Positions 1 to 9,792 of a DNA stretch of 64,000 nucleotides are shown here, one piece after another; position 1 is the first letter of the stretch, and every line of letters starts with the position of its first letter. Made by a program: the position numbers and the translations under genes. The notes under the pieces were generated by a model, which was not told the DNA's origin, made no database searches, and worked only from the letters and a program-made list of their open reading frames with translations. The DNA lies in contig NZ_JBCAQT010000003.1 in assembly GCF_038419845.1 (NCBI RefSeq), forward strand, positions 234,338 through 298,337, in the 5' to 3' direction. This stretch comes from Marinimicrobium sp038419845 (GTDB lineage: Bacteria > Pseudomonadota > Gammaproteobacteria > Pseudomonadales > Cellvibrionaceae).

Positions 1-1
1 G

Positions 2-568
2 AACAACAAGCAACCCATTCTGTCGGTGTTGGAGCCGCGCCTGAAAGACGCAAAACAGGTGTTGGAACTCGGATCGGGAACCGGGCAGCATGCGGTCTTC
101 TTCGCCCGGCATCTGCCACACCTGATCTGGCAGACTAGTGACCTGCCCGAGAATCATCCCGGCATTCATCAATGGCTGGCCGACTCGTCCCTCGATAATA
201 TTCGGCCGCCGCTGATCCTGGATGTCGACCAGCCCGACTGGCCCCTTTCCGAGGCGGACGCGATCTTTACCGCGAATACCTTTCATATTATTGCCTGGGA
301 CCAGGTGCTGAAACTGCTGGATGGCAGTGCCCGTCTGCTCCCGCCCGACGGCCTGCTGATCGTTTATGGTCCCTTCAATGAGGAGGGTCGTTTTACCAGC
401 GAGAGCAACGCCCGTTTCGATCAGATGCTCCGGGACAATACGCCGCATCGCGGCATCCGCAACCGTCAGACGGTGGCCGAAGAAGCCCGGACGCGCGGTC
501 TGCTATTGGAAGAAACGCTGGAGCTGCCCGCCAATAACCGCTGTCTGGTATTCCGCCGGTCGACTTGA
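2..568 (+). CDS. DUF938 family SAM-dependent methyltransferase (5' truncated)
   Basis: The open frame runs from the first bases of the window without a convincing start. The codons before the first in-window GTG (position 26) encode NNKQPILSVL, which fits the conserved N-terminus of DUF938 proteins, so the gene starts upstream of the window. The motif LELGSGTGQHA is the glycine-rich SAM-binding loop of class I methyltransferases, and NTFHIIAWD is a later conserved block. The family is about 200 residues long and the substrate is unknown. It converges on dnaE2 with a 21-bp gap. Family assignment is confident; function beyond methyl transfer is not known. Confidence 0.85.
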   Translation, partial: NNKQPILSVLEPRLKDAKQVLELGSGTGQHAVFFARHLPHLIWQTSDLPENHPGIHQWLADSSLDNIRPPLILDVDQPDWPLSEADAIFTANTFHIIAWDQVLKLLDGSARLLPPDGLLIVYGPFNEEGRFTSESNARFDQMLRDNTPHRGIRNRQTVAEEARTRGLLLEETLELPANNRCLVFRRST

Positions 569-589
569 AAGGCTTTCGACGCGTGAGAG

Positions 590-3500
590 TTAATGAAAGT
601 CCCGGGAGCGGGGACTGAGCCGTTCCAGTGATTCACTCAGGTCGGTCAGGCGGCCGGCGATCACGTGCACCACGTCCCCCTCGCGCTCCAGAATGCCGTG
701 GACTTTCAGAATGCGGGCGGTGAGATAGGCCTGCTTCTGCGCCCGGGCCGTGGCGAGCCAGACCACAATATTGCTGTTGCCGGTGTGATCCTCCAGTGTG
801 ATGAAGGTGACTCCGGCGGCGGTGCCCGGACTCTGGCGGCCGGTGACCACGCCGGCCACGGCCACCAGGGATTTGTGGGGCAGGGTGGCCAGGTCCCGCG
901 CCCGGGTGTAACGCCCCAGGGTCTCGGCCTCTTCCAGCAATTGAATCGGGTGCCGGTCCAGCGTCAGACCGACGCTGGCATAGTCTTCCACCAGGTTGTC
1001 TATCTCGCTGGGCGCGGGCAGGTAGTCCGCCACTGGCTCGGCGGCCAGGGGCTCGGGTTCATGCTGCTGAAACTCGGGTGTTTGCTGTTGAAACAGGGGC
1101 GCTTCGCTGTCCATCAGCTCCCAGCGGGTCTGGTAGCGGTTGCCGCCCAGGCTGTGCAGGGCGTTGGCGCTGGACAGGGCTTCCAGGTCAGACTGCTTCA
1201 GGGCGAGCGCCTGCAGCTCGCGCAAATGGGTGAAGCGCTGCCCGTCCCGGGATTGACGGGCGTCAATCAGGGTATCGATGCCCTCACTGGAGAGGCCCTT
1301 GACCAGTCGCAGGCCCAGACGGATGGCCAGTTTTTGCCCCCGGGTTTCCAGGCGATGATCCCGCTGTGACTGGTTGACGCACACCGGGTGGACGAGCAGG
1401 TTGTGGCGCCGGGCATCCTGAATCAGCTGCGAGGGCGAATAAAAGCCCATGGGGTGACTGTTGAGCAGGGCGGTATAAAAGGCCTCGGGATGGTAGTGCT
1501 TCAGCCAGGCCGAGGCGTAGGCGAGCAGGGCGAAACTGGCCGAATGGGATTCGGGAAAACCGTATTCGCCAAAGCCGCAAATCTGTTGATAAATACGCTC
1601 GGCATACTCGGTAGTGTAACCGCGCTCCTCCATCCCGTTTACCAGCTTGTGGTGAAACTTGCCCAGCTCTCCGGTTTTTTTCCAGGCCGCCATGGCCCGG
1701 CGTAACTGGTCGGCCTCACCACCACTGAAACCGGCGGCCACCATGGCCAGCTGTATCACCTGCTCCTGAAAAATCGGCACGCCCAGAGTGCGACCGAGTA
1801 CGCCTTTGACTGCGTCCGAGGGGTAGTCCACGGGTTCGTCGCCGTTGCGTCGTTTCAGGTAGGGGTGAACCATGCCGCCCTGAATGGGGCCGGGCCGGAC
1901 AATGGCGATCTGGATTACCAGGTCGTAATAGCAGGCGGGTTTCAGGCGTGGCAGCATGGACATCTGTGCCCGGGATTCGATCTGAAACAGTCCCACGGTA
2001 TCGGCTTTCTGAATCATCCGGTACACCGCCGGATCATTCATCTGCCCGGTCAGGCCGGAGAGCGTCAACGCCCGCCCCTGATGTTCCCGGATCAGATCAA
2101 AACTTTTGCGCAGCGCGGTGAGCATCCCCAGCGCCAGCACGTCCACCTTAAGCAGGCCCAGAGTCTCGATGTCGTCTTTGTCCCACTGAATCACCGTGCG
2201 TTCGGCCATGGCCGCATTCTCTACCGGCACCAGTTCATAGAGTGGGCCGGAGGAAATCACAAAGCCGCCCACGTGCTGTGACAGGTGCCTCGGGAAGCCG
2301 CGCAACTGGTTGACCAGGGTGATCAACTGCGTTGCAGTGTCCGACTCCCGGTCCAGCCCCAGGTCGGCCAGCTGGTCTTCCCAGTCGCTGTCCCGGTCGC
2401 GTCGGTTGATGTTGCGAATGAAAAAATCCAGCTGCGACTCGCCGATGCCGAGCGCCTTGCCCATATCCCGCAGGGCGCTTTTGAAGCGGTAGCAGATCAC
2501 GGTGGCCGCCAAGGCGGCACGGGGGCGGCCGTACTTCTCATAAATGTACTGGATGACTTCCTCGCGCCGCTGGTGTTCGAAGTCCACATCGATATCCGGA
2601 GGCTCATCCCGCTCCCTGGACAGAAACCGCTCAAACAGAACATTGATGTGGCGTGGGTCCACGGCGGTGATTTCCAGGCAGTAGCAGACCACCGAGTTGG
2701 CGGCCGAGCCGCGCCCCTGATAGAGAATGCCGCGCTTCTGGGCGAAGCACACCAGGTCGTGAATGGTGAGAAAAAAATGGGCGTAGCCCAACTCTTCAAT
2801 CAGCTTCAACTCCTTGTCGATGGTGGCGCGTACCGTCTCGCTGGGGCCCTCCGGAAAGCGCCTGGCGATGCCCTGATCCACCAGCTCACACAAATAGCTG
2901 AATGGCGTCTGGCCTTGAGGAACCAGTTCGGCCGGGTACTCGTAACACAGCTCCCCCAGACTGAAGTGGCACTGATCGGCAATGATCCGGGTCTGCGCCA
3001 GCCACTCGGGTTTGAACAGTTTCTGTAGCTTGGGCAGGGGGCGCAGGCTGTTTTCGGCGTTGGAGCGCAGCTGCCGCCCGGCCCGTGCGACACTGGTGCC
3101 CAGGCGGATGGCGGTCAAAGCCTGCTGCAGCGGGAGCCGCTCGGCGCTGTGCATCAGTACTTCGCCGCAGGCGGCCACGGGCAGATCAAACTCCCGACCC
3201 AAATGCTCGCAGTGCGCCAGATAGCGGTGTTCCCGATGGGTGAGCAGACGTCGCAGTCCCAGCCAGAGGCGGTCTGAATGATGTTTTTTCAGCCAGCGGG
3301 CCCAGGTCCGGTCGCGCTCGGGGTCGCCCGTCGGCAGCCAGAGTACCAGGCAGTGCTGTACGGATTTCAGATCCCAGGCTTCCAGTTGATACTGCCCTTT
3401 GGGGCTGCGACGCCGGGCGTTGGTAATGATGCGGCACAGCTCCGCATAGGCCAGCCGGCTGGGGCAGAGCAGTACCAGATCCAGCCCCGGCATTTTAAGG

Positions 3501-3703
3501 CGGCTGCCGACAATCAGTTTGATGTCCAGCTGTCGGCGCCTGTGTTCCGCATAAGCGCGCACCACACCCGCCACGGAGCATTCATCGGTCAGCGCCAGGG
3601 CGCGGTAACCCAACGCATCCGCTTCCGCGATCAGCTCCTCGGGGTGGGAGGCACCTTCCAGAAAAGAAAAATTGCTCTGGCAGAGTAGTTCCGCGTAGGC
3701 CAT
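590..3703 (-). CDS. dnaE2: Error-prone DNA polymerase DnaE2 (ImuC)
   Basis: C-family polymerase alpha paralogue that performs translesion synthesis with ImuA and ImuB in the SOS mutasome. The ATG at 3703 (MAYAELLCQSNFSFLEGAS) is chosen because it opens the conserved PHP domain; a longer frame to 3781 adds 26 atypical residues and would run across the LexA box. The protein is about 1037 residues, the usual DnaE2 length. The catalytic motif PDIDVDF lies near residue 370, followed by the polymerase palm and fingers, a helix-hairpin-helix region, and a C-terminal OB fold (VAGVVTGRQSPG) near residue 940. It is unusual that imuAB is not directly upstream: an efflux operon on the other strand lies between them. 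Confidence 0.95.
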   Translation of the reverse strand: MAYAELLCQSNFSFLEGASHPEELIAEADALGYRALALTDECSVAGVVRAYAEHRRRQLDIKLIVGSRLKMPGLDLVLLCPSRLAYAELCRIITNARRRSPKGQYQLEAWDLKSVQHCLVLWLPTGDPERDRTWARWLKKHHSDRLWLGLRRLLTHREHRYLAHCEHLGREFDLPVAACGEVLMHSAERLPLQQALTAIRLGTSVARAGRQLRSNAENSLRPLPKLQKLFKPEWLAQTRIIADQCHFSLGELCYEYPAELVPQGQTPFSYLCELVDQGIARRFPEGPSETVRATIDKELKLIEELGYAHFFLTIHDLVCFAQKRGILYQGRGSAANSVVCYCLEITAVDPRHINVLFERFLSRERDEPPDIDVDFEHQRREEVIQYIYEKYGRPRAALAATVICYRFKSALRDMGKALGIGESQLDFFIRNINRRDRDSDWEDQLADLGLDRESDTATQLITLVNQLRGFPRHLSQHVGGFVISSGPLYELVPVENAAMAERTVIQWDKDDIETLGLLKVDVLALGMLTALRKSFDLIREHQGRALTLSGLTGQMNDPAVYRMIQKADTVGLFQIESRAQMSMLPRLKPACYYDLVIQIAIVRPGPIQGGMVHPYLKRRNGDEPVDYPSDAVKGVLGRTLGVPIFQEQVIQLAMVAAGFSGGEADQLRRAMAAWKKTGELGKFHHKLVNGMEERGYTTEYAERIYQQICGFGEYGFPESHSASFALLAYASAWLKHYHPEAFYTALLNSHPMGFYSPSQLIQDARRHNLLVHPVCVNQSQRDHRLETRGQKLAIRLGLRLVKGLSSEGIDTLIDARQSRDGQRFTHLRELQALALKQSDLEALSSANALHSLGGNRYQTRWELMDSEAPLFQQQTPEFQQHEPEPLAAEPVADYLPAPSEIDNLVEDYASVGLTLDRHPIQLLEEAETLGRYTRARDLATLPHKSLVAVAGVVTGRQSPGTAAGVTFITLEDHTGNSNIVVWLATARAQKQAYLTARILKVHGILEREGDVVHVIAGRLTDLSESLERLSPRSRDFH

Positions 3704-3718
3704 ACCGACCTCTGGTTG

Positions 3719-3734
3719 CTGGTTAAATATACAG
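3719..3734 (-). promoter_or_regulatory. LexA (SOS) box upstream of dnaE2
   Basis: The sequence is CTG, ten mostly A/T bases, then CAG (ctggttaaatatacag), matching the gammaproteobacterial LexA consensus CTG-N10-CAG. It sits 15 bp upstream of the chosen dnaE2 ATG, where LexA binding would block transcription. It indicates that dnaE2 has its own damage-inducible promoter despite being separated from imuAB. Confidence 0.8.
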
Positions 3735-3951
3735 TATAGGGGTGTGTCGAACGCCGGACAAGTGAGGCGTGTCGGCGACAAATGTAAGATTGTGTAACCG
3801 AGCTATACTCGCCCACTGAGCTGCGCTAAGCTGTGCGCCTCATCGATCGAGCGCCAGCTTACGTATACACCGTGCGGACGTTCGTCAGATCCTTCCTGAA
3901 AGACCAGAACCGGGCGTTTTCAACGTTGAAAAAGGAGTAGGGAGCACACGC

Positions 3952-5073
3952 ATGACCAAACGAATGATAGTGATGCTGGTGGTTGTCGGCGTCGTTTTTG
4001 GCGGCATCTTCGGCTACAAAGCTTTTGTGAACACCATGATCGGCAACTTCTTCGACAACATGCCCGAGGAAGCGGCCGCCATTACCGCGACCGAAGTGGA
4101 AGAGAGCCGTTGGGACCGGGAGGCCACCGCAGTAGGCACCTTTCGGGCCGTCAGTGGTGCCCAGCTGACCACCGAGGCGAACGGCATCGTGACCGGCATT
4201 CACTTCGATAACGGCGAAGCGGTGGAAAAAGGGCAGCGCCTGGTCTCGCTGGATATCGAAGCCGACGAGGCTGAGCTGGATCGACTCGAAGCGGCTGAAA
4301 ACCTGGCGCTGATGGAGCTCGAGCGCTATCAGCGGCTGTTTGCCGAGGGCAACAGCTCCAAGTCGGAACTGCAGCGCCGGGAAAGCGAAGCCGCTCAGGC
4401 CACCGCCTCGGTCAAGGCCCAGCAGGCGCGGATTCGCCAGAAAACCATTCGTGCACCCTTTGCCGGTATCTCCGGCATCCGGCAGGTCAATATCGGTCAG
4501 TACGTCTCGCCCGGCAGCCCGGTGGTGGAAGTCCAGTCGCTCGATCCCATCTATCTGAATTTCTCTCTGCCCGAGCGCCAGTTCTCCGATGTGAAAGAAG
4601 GCCTGCCGGTTTCCGCCCGTGTTGACTCCTATCCCGAGTCAAACTTCGACGGTGAGGTGACCGCCATCGAACCCTCGGTCAGCGAAAGCACCCGCACCTT
4701 TACCGCTCAGGCGACACTGGCCAACAGCGAGCAGCAACTGCGCCCGGGAATGTTTGGGCGGGTCACCCTGATCATGGGCGAGTCGCGCCAGGTCAGGGTG
4801 GTGCCCCAGACAGCGATTCAGTTTGACCCCTACGGCAACTCGGTTTTTGTCCTGAACGAAGATGACGAGGGTGATCTGCGGGTGAAGCGGCGCTTTGTCA
4901 GCACGGGCGAGCGGCGCGGAGACTTGATTGCCGTGACCGAAGGCCTTGAGGTCGGCGAGCGGGTGGCCACCTCCGGCCTGCTCAAGCTGCGCAATAACGC
5001 TCTGGTGGAAGTCAACGATGACGAGAGCGTGCAACCCTCCCGTGATTTGGATCCGCGCCCGGATAACCAGTAG
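3952..5073 (+). CDS. RND efflux periplasmic adaptor (HlyD/AcrA family)
   Basis: Membrane fusion protein of 373 residues that bridges an inner-membrane RND pump to an outer-membrane channel. An N-terminal hydrophobic anchor (about residues 5-25) is followed by a lipoyl half-motif (ANGIVTGIHFDNGEAVEKGQ), an alpha-hairpin (about 105-160), the second lipoyl half (IRAPFAGISGIRQVNIGQYV) and a beta-barrel and membrane-proximal domain. A purine-rich ribosome site (aaggagtaggga) precedes the ATG. The pump gene follows 28 bp downstream. No outer-membrane factor gene is present, so the pump probably borrows a TolC-type channel encoded elsewhere. Substrate not predictable. Confidence 0.93.
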   Translation: MTKRMIVMLVVVGVVFGGIFGYKAFVNTMIGNFFDNMPEEAAAITATEVEESRWDREATAVGTFRAVSGAQLTTEANGIVTGIHFDNGEAVEKGQRLVSLDIEADEAELDRLEAAENLALMELERYQRLFAEGNSSKSELQRRESEAAQATASVKAQQARIRQKTIRAPFAGISGIRQVNIGQYVSPGSPVVEVQSLDPIYLNFSLPERQFSDVKEGLPVSARVDSYPESNFDGEVTAIEPSVSESTRTFTAQATLANSEQQLRPGMFGRVTLIMGESRQVRVVPQTAIQFDPYGNSVFVLNEDDEGDLRVKRRFVSTGERRGDLIAVTEGLEVGERVATSGLLKLRNNALVEVNDDESVQPSRDLDPRPDNQ

Positions 5074-5101
5074 CCAAGAACGGTAGAAGGAGAGTCCATC
5101 C

Positions 5102-8100
5102 ATGCGGTTTACCGATGTCTTTATCCGCAAGCCCGTGCTGGCCCTGGTGGTCAGCCTGTTCATTCTGTTGCTGGGAGCACGCGCGGGTTATGACCTCAAT
5201 GTGCGGCAGTTTCCCGAAATCCAGAACGCCGTGGTCACCGTCAGCACGGCCTATATTGGTGCCGATGCGGACCTGATTCAGGGCTTTATTACCAAGCCCA
5301 TGGAGCGGGAGATCGCCGCCGCCGAGGGTATCGATTACGTCCAGTCCACCTCCAGCGCCGGCATGAGTACCGTGCAGGCCTATCTGCGCCTGGATTACGA
5401 CCCCAACGAAGCTCTGACCCAGATTGCGGCCCAGGTCAACGCGCTGCGTTCCGACCTGCCCGAAAACGCCGAAGATCCGGTGGTGAGTCTGGCCGTGGGT
5501 GAAGATACCGCGGCCATGTATCTGTCATTTTACAGTGACCTGCTGAACAACAACCAGATTACCGATTACCTTGTGCGCGTGGTGGAGCCCCAGTTGGCCA
5601 CCATTCCGGGGGTGCAGCGGGCCCAGATCCTGGGGGCGCGCACTTTTGCCATGCGCCTGTGGCTGGACCCTGAGCGCATGGCCTCGCTGGGTGTGACCGG
5701 TTCCGACGTGAGCATGGCGCTTCAGGCCAACAACGTACTGGCCGCACTGGGTCGCACCAAGGGGCAGATGGTCGCAATTGACCTGAATGCCGGCACGGAC
5801 CTGCGCAGTGTCGATGAGTTTGAAGAGTTGGTGGTACGCTCGGAAGACGACGCGTTGGTGCGCCTGCGCGATGTGGCTGAGGTTGAGCTGGGAGCGGAAA
5901 GCTACGCCTCGTCGGTCAGTTTTAACGGCCAGAATGCCACTTTCATGGGGATTGAGATTGCGCCGGACTCCAATGCCCTGGATGTCATTGCCGATGTGCG
6001 CGAGGTCTGGAACCGCGACATTACGCCCCAGCTGCCCGAAGGCCTGGATGCGGATATCCCCTACGATTCGACTGAGTACATCGAAAGTGCGATTGATGAG
6101 GTGGTGCTCACCATCGTTCTGGCCCTGGTCATTGTGGTGTTGGTCATCTACGGGTTCCTCGGCTCGGTCCGCAGCGTGATTGTCCCCGCCGTAGCGGTGC
6201 CCCTGTCACTGGTTGGCACCTTTTTCCTGATGTGGATTCTCGGTTTTTCCATCAATCTGTTGACCCTGCTGGCCATGGTGTTGGCCATCGGTATTGTCGT
6301 GGATGATGCCATCATCATGTTGGAGAATATCCAGCGTCATGTTGAAGAGGGCATGTCCCGCCTGGACGCCTCGCTGCTGGGGGCCCAACAGTTGGCCTGG
6401 CCCATCGTGGCCATGTCCACCACGCTGGTGGCGGTCTTTATCCCGCTCGGTTTTGTGGGCGGGCTCACCGGGGTACTCTTTGTCGAGTTCGCGTTTACTC
6501 TGGCAGCAACGGTCATTCTTTCCGGTGTGGTTGCGCTGACGCTCTCGCCCATGATGTGTTCCAGAATCCTGCGCTCGCGCAGCCACGGCGGGCCCCGGCC
6601 CAAGCTCGAGGTCTGGCTGGATGAGCGTTTCGAGGGGCTGCGCCAGCGCTACCAGAAGCGCCTGCACAGTACCCTCAACACCATGCCGGTGGTGCTGGTG
6701 TTTGCGCTGATCATTCTGGTCTCCTGCTACTTCCTCTTTGTCTCCAGCAGTACGGAGCTGGAGCCGGCGGAAGACCAGGGCTTTGTGTTCAACATTGCCA
6801 CGGCGGATGCCTACGCCACGCTCGACTATGTTGAGCGCAATACGGATTACATCAATCAGCTGCTCGAACAGATTCCCGAGATGGAGAACCTGTTCATTAT
6901 CAACGGCATGAACGGCAGCAATACGGCGGGTGCCGGCATGGTATTGGCGCCCTGGGATGAGCGCGAGCGCACCACCCAGGAGATTCTCGAAAATGATATT
7001 CAGCCCTTTGTGAAGAAGATTCCCGGCCTGGATGTGTTTTCGGTCGTGCCTCCCTCTCTTCCATCCCCGGGCGGTGGTGGTGCGCCGATTGAGTTTGTGG
7101 TGGGCACCACCCAGCCCTATCAGGTGCTGAACGAAGTGGTCGGCGAAGTGATGCAACGCGCGCGGGAAAGTGGGCGCTTTATCTTTGTGGACAGCGACCT
7201 GAAAATTGACCGCCCCCGCCAGACGGCCAAAATCGACCGGGACAAAGCCGGGTTGATGGGAGTTGATATGCAACAGGCTGCCGCCGATCTGGGGAGCATG
7301 ACCGGGGGTGGCTATGCCGGTCGCTTCGCGCTGGACAATCGCTCCTACCGGGTGATTCCGCAAGTCGAGCGGGCCGAGCGCCTCAATCCCGAGCAGCTGA
7401 AAGATTACTACACGCGTAACCGCCAGGGCGAACTGGTGCCCATGTCTTCTCTGGTCACTCTGGAGGAGTCGGTGCAACCGCGTTCACTGACGGGCTTTCA
7501 GCAGCTGAACTCGGTCACCATTTCCGGTGTTCCTCGCCCCGGGGTGTCGCTGGGTGAAGCGCTCAATCTGCTCGATGAGATCGCCGCTGATGTTCTGCCC
7601 GCCGGTTTCAGTGTCGACTACTCGGGCCAGTCGCGCCAGCTCAAGTCCGAAGGGCAGCAACTGGTGGTGACCTTCTTCTTCGCTCTGCTGGTGATTTTCC
7701 TGGTGCTGGCGGCGCAGTTTGAATCCTTCCGCAACAGCATCATCATCATGGTGACGGTGCCGATGAGTATTTGCGGGGCGTTGATCTTCATCTCCCTGGG
7801 GCTCACCAGCATCAATATCTACACCCAGGTGGGGCTGCTGACGTTGATCGGCCTGATCGCCAAGCACGGCATCCTGATCGTGGAGTTCGCCAACAAGCTG
7901 CAGGAAGAAGGGCGCAGCAAGCGCGAGGCCATTGAAGAGGCCACCGCCATTCGTCTGCGGCCAATTCTGATGACCACGGCGGCCACGGTTCTGGCGATGA
8001 TCCCGCTGCTGATCGCCACCGGGGCGGGCGCCGCTTCGCGTTACGCCATGGGGCTGGTGATTGCCACCGGCATGACCCTGGGCACGCTGTTCACCCTGTT

Positions 8101-8182
8101 CGTGGTGCCGGCGGTCTACCTCTGGCTGGCGCGGGATTATCACGCCGCGGGTGACCCGGAAGGCAGCGTCAGTACCCGATAA
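5102..8182 (+). CDS. RND efflux pump permease (HAE-1/AcrB-like)
   Basis: Inner-membrane proton-driven exporter of 1026 residues, the normal length for the HAE-1 family. It has an N-terminal TM helix, a first periplasmic loop (VRQFPEIQNAVVTVSTAYIG), the TM4 proton-relay pair in GIVVDDAIIMLEN, the amphipathic stretch after it, the second large periplasmic domain, and the TM10 lysine in GLIAKHGILIVEF. It is the second gene of an operon with the adaptor. The substrate spectrum (drugs, dyes, solvents) cannot be read from sequence. The operon is inserted between dnaE2 and imuB, on the opposite strand to both. Confidence 0.95.
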   Translation: MRFTDVFIRKPVLALVVSLFILLLGARAGYDLNVRQFPEIQNAVVTVSTAYIGADADLIQGFITKPMEREIAAAEGIDYVQSTSSAGMSTVQAYLRLDYDPNEALTQIAAQVNALRSDLPENAEDPVVSLAVGEDTAAMYLSFYSDLLNNNQITDYLVRVVEPQLATIPGVQRAQILGARTFAMRLWLDPERMASLGVTGSDVSMALQANNVLAALGRTKGQMVAIDLNAGTDLRSVDEFEELVVRSEDDALVRLRDVAEVELGAESYASSVSFNGQNATFMGIEIAPDSNALDVIADVREVWNRDITPQLPEGLDADIPYDSTEYIESAIDEVVLTIVLALVIVVLVIYGFLGSVRSVIVPAVAVPLSLVGTFFLMWILGFSINLLTLLAMVLAIGIVVDDAIIMLENIQRHVEEGMSRLDASLLGAQQLAWPIVAMSTTLVAVFIPLGFVGGLTGVLFVEFAFTLAATVILSGVVALTLSPMMCSRILRSRSHGGPRPKLEVWLDERFEGLRQRYQKRLHSTLNTMPVVLVFALIILVSCYFLFVSSSTELEPAEDQGFVFNIATADAYATLDYVERNTDYINQLLEQIPEMENLFIINGMNGSNTAGAGMVLAPWDERERTTQEILENDIQPFVKKIPGLDVFSVVPPSLPSPGGGGAPIEFVVGTTQPYQVLNEVVGEVMQRARESGRFIFVDSDLKIDRPRQTAKIDRDKAGLMGVDMQQAAADLGSMTGGGYAGRFALDNRSYRVIPQVERAERLNPEQLKDYYTRNRQGELVPMSSLVTLEESVQPRSLTGFQQLNSVTISGVPRPGVSLGEALNLLDEIAADVLPAGFSVDYSGQSRQLKSEGQQLVVTFFFALLVIFLVLAAQFESFRNSIIIMVTVPMSICGALIFISLGLTSINIYTQVGLLTLIGLIAKHGILIVEFANKLQEEGRSKREAIEEATAIRLRPILMTTAATVLAMIPLLIATGAGAASRYAMGLVIATGMTLGTLFTLFVVPAVYLWLARDYHAAGDPEGSVSTR

Positions 8183-8195
8183 ATCGGAGAGAACC

Positions 8196-8376
8196 GGTGG
8201 GCGGAGCCCACCCTACGGGAGGTAAATTTCCCGATGGTTGGGGGGCGGTGGGCGGAGCCCACCCTACGGATCGTGCCAAGCGTGATTTTCCGTAGGGTGG
8301 GCTCCGCCCACCGATCGTCTTTTGTAGGGTGGGCTCCGCCCACCAATAACCCTCTGTAGGGTGGGCTCCGCCCACC
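8196..8376. repeat. Cluster of five palindromic 21-bp repeats (REP-like)
   Basis: Five identical copies of ggtgggcggagcccaccctac or its reverse complement lie at 8196-8216 and 8247-8267 in one orientation and at 8292-8312, 8324-8344 and 8356-8376 in the other. Each unit contains a short GC-rich palindrome (gggcggagccc), and oppositely oriented copies can pair into long hairpins. They occupy the intergenic space between the convergent RND pump gene and imuB. By position they could act as bidirectional transcription stops. The type resembles dispersed REP elements. Confidence 0.9.
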
Positions 8377-8387
8377 GGCCTGACCAG

Positions 8388-9791
8388 CTACCCAAAATAC
8401 CCCTGCAGAAACCACACCGCCTCCCGGGGCTCCCTGAATACCCAACACCACTGTCCCTCGCTGTTGCGGGCAATGTAATAATCCCGTTTCTGGGGTTCGC
8501 CATCCCACCAGCCGGTGGCGATCCGTTCTGGCCCCTCGATCAGTTCCAGCGGTTGGCGGTAAGGCTGGGGCCGGGAGAGCAGAAAGCTCGGGCGCAGCCC
8601 CAGGGTGAAAGCCGGCAATGGGTCGGTGGCACTCAGCGGCGACGTGAGAGCGGTGGCGATTGCCGGGCGAAAATCATCTCGTACACACAGGCCTCTGACC
8701 TGCTCCCGACCCAGACGGGCCTGTAACCGTGCTACCAACTGGGGGGCATCGCCCCTGGCGGGGGCTTCAAAAAAGTCCCGCTCCCCGTCCTCTTTGACCA
8801 ACAGCTCCCGGGCCTCCAGGGCCAGCGCATAAACCGGTGCGTTGAGGGTCTGATTCTCAAGGGTCAGCTCCACCAGCGGTCGCCACTGCTCGGCGCGGTA
8901 CTCGCCCCGGGCCGCCCCGATGGTCAGTGTCAGCGCCTCGGCTTCGCGCGGGTACAAGCGCAGCTCAAGCCGTTCCACGACCCGGTCCCGGCGCTGTAGA
9001 AACTGCTCCAGCTCCTGCAGCAGTTGTTCCAGCCAGGGCACCAGAAGCCGGACATTGTCCAGCTCGTGGGGTAGCTCCCGATAGCGGTGAAAGTGCTCGG
9101 GTGGGTGGTAAAAGGGCAGGGGGTGTTTTAATTGACCGGTGAGTCGCCCGATGTACTGGACCAGTTCAGCATCGAACCGGCGGGCCAACTCTTTCAGGGG
9201 AATGGCCAGTAGGGCATCGAGCGACTGCAGCCCCAACCTTTTGAGCTTTTCCAGGGTCTTGTCCGGGAGCCCGCTGAGGGGCAGGGCGCAGCGCCCGATG
9301 TGTTCACGCAACCGCTCGGGGTCGTCCTCGGCCCGGTTGAGATGGGCCCGGGCGAGTAGTTGGGCGGCCAGAGGTGAATAGCCACAGCCAAGGCGGTAAC
9401 TGAGCCGACAATGCTGCAATAAGAGCTCGATATTTCTACAATAATTGTCAAAGCCATTATGGTACTTGACCATATTGGTGGCCCCAAGCCAGACACCGCA
9501 AGGTTCGTCCAGAACCACCTCCCCCGAGAGTGCGTAGAGTTCCTGCGCCAGCTCATGCAGCCGGTGAACTTCCAGTTCGGCCTTGTAGGGCAGTAACTGG
9601 ATGTCGCGGCACAGAGTGGCGGCGGTCGCCAGCCCCATATCCCGCTTGACGCCCTGCTGGCTGGCCGGCTCGTTGACCTGAACCAGGCGGTTGTCGGACT
9701 CCTTGACCACGGCCAGCGGCGGCGCCTTATCCCGATCCGGATACTGGGTTTCCAGCTGCAGTCGGGGGAACTCAAAATACAACCAGAGCAT
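8388..9791 (-). CDS. imuB: ImuB, Y-family polymerase-like mutasome subunit
   Basis: Non-catalytic Y-family polymerase homologue that acts as the hub linking the beta clamp, ImuA and DnaE2 during SOS mutagenesis. The ATG at 9791 (MLWLYFEFPRLQLE) replaces the catalytic DxDxFFxxVE motif of active Y-family enzymes, which is the hallmark of ImuB. A helix-hairpin-helix region (LSGLPDKTLEKLKRLGLQSL) lies near residue 205, followed by a little-finger-like domain and a C-terminal tail. The start is 1 bp after the imuA stop, so the two genes are translationally coupled. A 467-residue product is normal for the family. Confidence 0.92.
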   Translation of the reverse strand: MLWLYFEFPRLQLETQYPDRDKAPPLAVVKESDNRLVQVNEPASQQGVKRDMGLATAATLCRDIQLLPYKAELEVHRLHELAQELYALSGEVVLDEPCGVWLGATNMVKYHNGFDNYCRNIELLLQHCRLSYRLGCGYSPLAAQLLARAHLNRAEDDPERLREHIGRCALPLSGLPDKTLEKLKRLGLQSLDALLAIPLKELARRFDAELVQYIGRLTGQLKHPLPFYHPPEHFHRYRELPHELDNVRLLVPWLEQLLQELEQFLQRRDRVVERLELRLYPREAEALTLTIGAARGEYRAEQWRPLVELTLENQTLNAPVYALALEARELLVKEDGERDFFEAPARGDAPQLVARLQARLGREQVRGLCVRDDFRPAIATALTSPLSATDPLPAFTLGLRPSFLLSRPQPYRQPLELIEGPERIATGWWDGEPQKRDYYIARNSEGQWCWVFREPREAVWFLQGYFG

Positions 9792-9792
9792 A

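Noticed and set aside
6206..7477. Long minus-strand open frame (423 codons)
   Set aside because: It is the antisense shadow of the RND pump gene in GC-rich DNA and has His/Gln-rich low-complexity sequence.
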